DNA from: Owenia fusiformis | Taxonomy: Eukaryota; Annelida; Polychaeta; Sabellida; Oweniidae | Direction of reading: 5' to 3' | Assembly: GCA_903813345.2 (NCBI GenBank) | Contig: CAIIXF020000004.1 | Location: forward strand, 11,195,196 to 11,259,195 | DNA length: 64,000 nt | Shown: positions 62,746 through 64,000 of the stretch, in pieces | Layout of the letters: each line of letters starts with the position of its first letter | Numbering within the stretch: the stretch's first letter is position 1 | Made by a program: the position numbers and the translations under genes | Notes under the pieces: model-generated | The model's input: the letters and a program-made list of their open reading frames with translations, nothing else | The model's database searches: none | Told to the model about the DNA's origin: nothing

Positions 62746-63594
62746 ACGTCATGACTATAACGTCAAACATGCCAACAATTCTTATTCAACAGAATTTACT
62801 CAACGTAATGGCTATAATGCCAAACATAATAACAATCCTAAGTCAGAGTTCCATTACGTAATTTTACTAAGTGTATTTCTTGTTGTTGCAGGTAAAACAT
62901 TACAATCAAGTAGTCTATCTGAATTGACAACTTCAAAAATCAATTCACCAACCAACACAATCGCTTGAACTAAACTATTCCAAAATAGATTTTATCATTT
63001 TTGAAATAACCTGCTAAATTTTAACCAAAATCATATGCATTAATAAATATTTAACATCAATATTTACAAAAACATGGATAATCCAGAGAACATACCTGAA
63101 TCCAAATATCCAATGTATCAACTCAAACTATTTGTCTATCGTACATAGATTTCTCTATGCTATATACAGTAAACTCTAAAAATGTACAATTATCATTTGG
63201 ACCAGGAATCGACACACTAAGATCACGCTTATTTCAAAATGTATCAAGTTTGGAGCAACTCCGCAATTTTTCATTTAAACTTTTAGAATTTATTCAACAT
63301 GCAATAATCGTGCATTTAACTAACAATGTAACCAAAGTAAATGTCCAGATTCGACTTCTCCCAGTCTCGAATCTAGACAATTCAACTATCTTCTAAAGAA
63401 TAGTAAATCTTATATAAACTCGATCCAGGTTTTAAACCTAAATGATTATATTAGGGAATTCAATTCACCTGCCTAATCAGACTAATTAAAATATCTATTC
63501 AAAATCTTCAACTCGCCTTAAAAAAGTATCGATTTTCAAACAAATCGAAAACAAGAGTGTTAAAGACGAAAAGTAAGCAAATACAACCATTGTC

Positions 63595-64000
63595 AGGGCC
63601 GTCAGATGGGGGGGGTGCGATGGGTGCGACCGCACCCCCCTTTGTCACCCCTCAAAATAAATTTGAAAAAAAAAATTTGAAAAAAATGAAAAATATTTTT
63701 TTTGTAATTTTTTTTCATTGACTCATACACTTTGAAAGTACCCAGAAAGCACCAAATAGCATCTTAAAATTGTAAAATTTTCTAGGGGTATTGGCCACCC
63801 CTCACACCCCCCATAAAACAATGGAAAAGTTCTAAATTTTTTACACTTTTAAAGTGCCCAGATATCATCAAATAGCTCCTTGATATAGTTAGTGTTTCTG
63901 GGGGACTTACTCCCCCTCTTGCATCTTGCACTTGCATACCCCCCCCCCCCCCCCCCCCCTGCCCTCTGGCACCCCCCCCCCCCTTGATCCGCCCCAAAAA
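63595..64000. repeat. G/C homopolymer-rich repeat at right edge
   Basis: A GGGGGGGTGCGATGGGTGCG block, A-rich spacer, then runs of up to about 18 C and a GATCCGCCCC end. It looks like a fragment of a G/C-tailed MITE; cut by the window edge. Confidence 0.5.

Overview
The window is animal nuclear DNA, AT-rich and intron-dense, and very full of small DNA transposons. Nothing in it is bacterial in layout: all convincing genes are split by introns with AG acceptors, and the rest is dominated by TIR elements, foldbacks and satellites. A marine invertebrate is the best guess (mariner-, piggyBac- and Kolobok-like elements, several MITE families, GTCC microsatellite), but I cannot name the phylum from sequence alone.

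Positions 1-41142 hold four tandem, same-strand (minus) genes for amidase-signature (AS) enzymes, called here A (1-10068, 3' end cut by the window edge), B (11213-19508), C (20293-28894) and D (30020-41142). I could join nine exons in each with matching phases. Each exon has the same length in every gene, apart from exon 9 of A, which the window edge cuts. B, C and D each give an intact 512-residue protein. The proteins resemble, along their whole length, the bacterial enantioselective amidase type known from Rhodococcus. The Lys, cis-Ser and Ser catalytic positions (K109, S184, S208) are present. The donor of intron 6 is GC rather than GT in all four genes. Gene C is a recombinant: exons 1-3 match gene B and exons 4-9 match gene D, as expected from a tandem duplication of about 9-11 kb with a breakpoint in exon 3. 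Introns carry datable insertions: a TTAA-flanked 506-bp element in A, B and C (interrupted in B by a 1.6-kb transposon), a 1.46-kb TIR element in C and D, and several MITEs and foldbacks.

Positions 41200-44440 form a very large imperfect inverted repeat just upstream of gene D. A deleted mariner copy sits in its right arm. Positions 45260-47327 are a 101-bp satellite array with a 241-bp MITE in its first part.

Positions 47292-51330 (minus) hold a previously unannotated split gene for an isopenicillin-N-synthase-like 2-oxoglutarate/Fe(II) oxygenase. Its last exon runs directly into the satellite: the final 12 codons, including the RxS-type motif, are satellite sequence, and the protein stops early. 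Positions 51906-52877 (minus) encode a secreted cysteine-rich protein with two kringle/FN2-like modules.

From 53100 to the end I see no convincing gene. The region holds a 3.9-kb Kolobok-like element (56271-60153) with two nested hairpins, an identical 83-bp direct repeat on either side of it, several tandem repeats, and homopolymer-rich sequence at the right edge. Nothing in the sequence shows that the oxygenase and the amidases share a pathway. They are simply neighbours on one strand.
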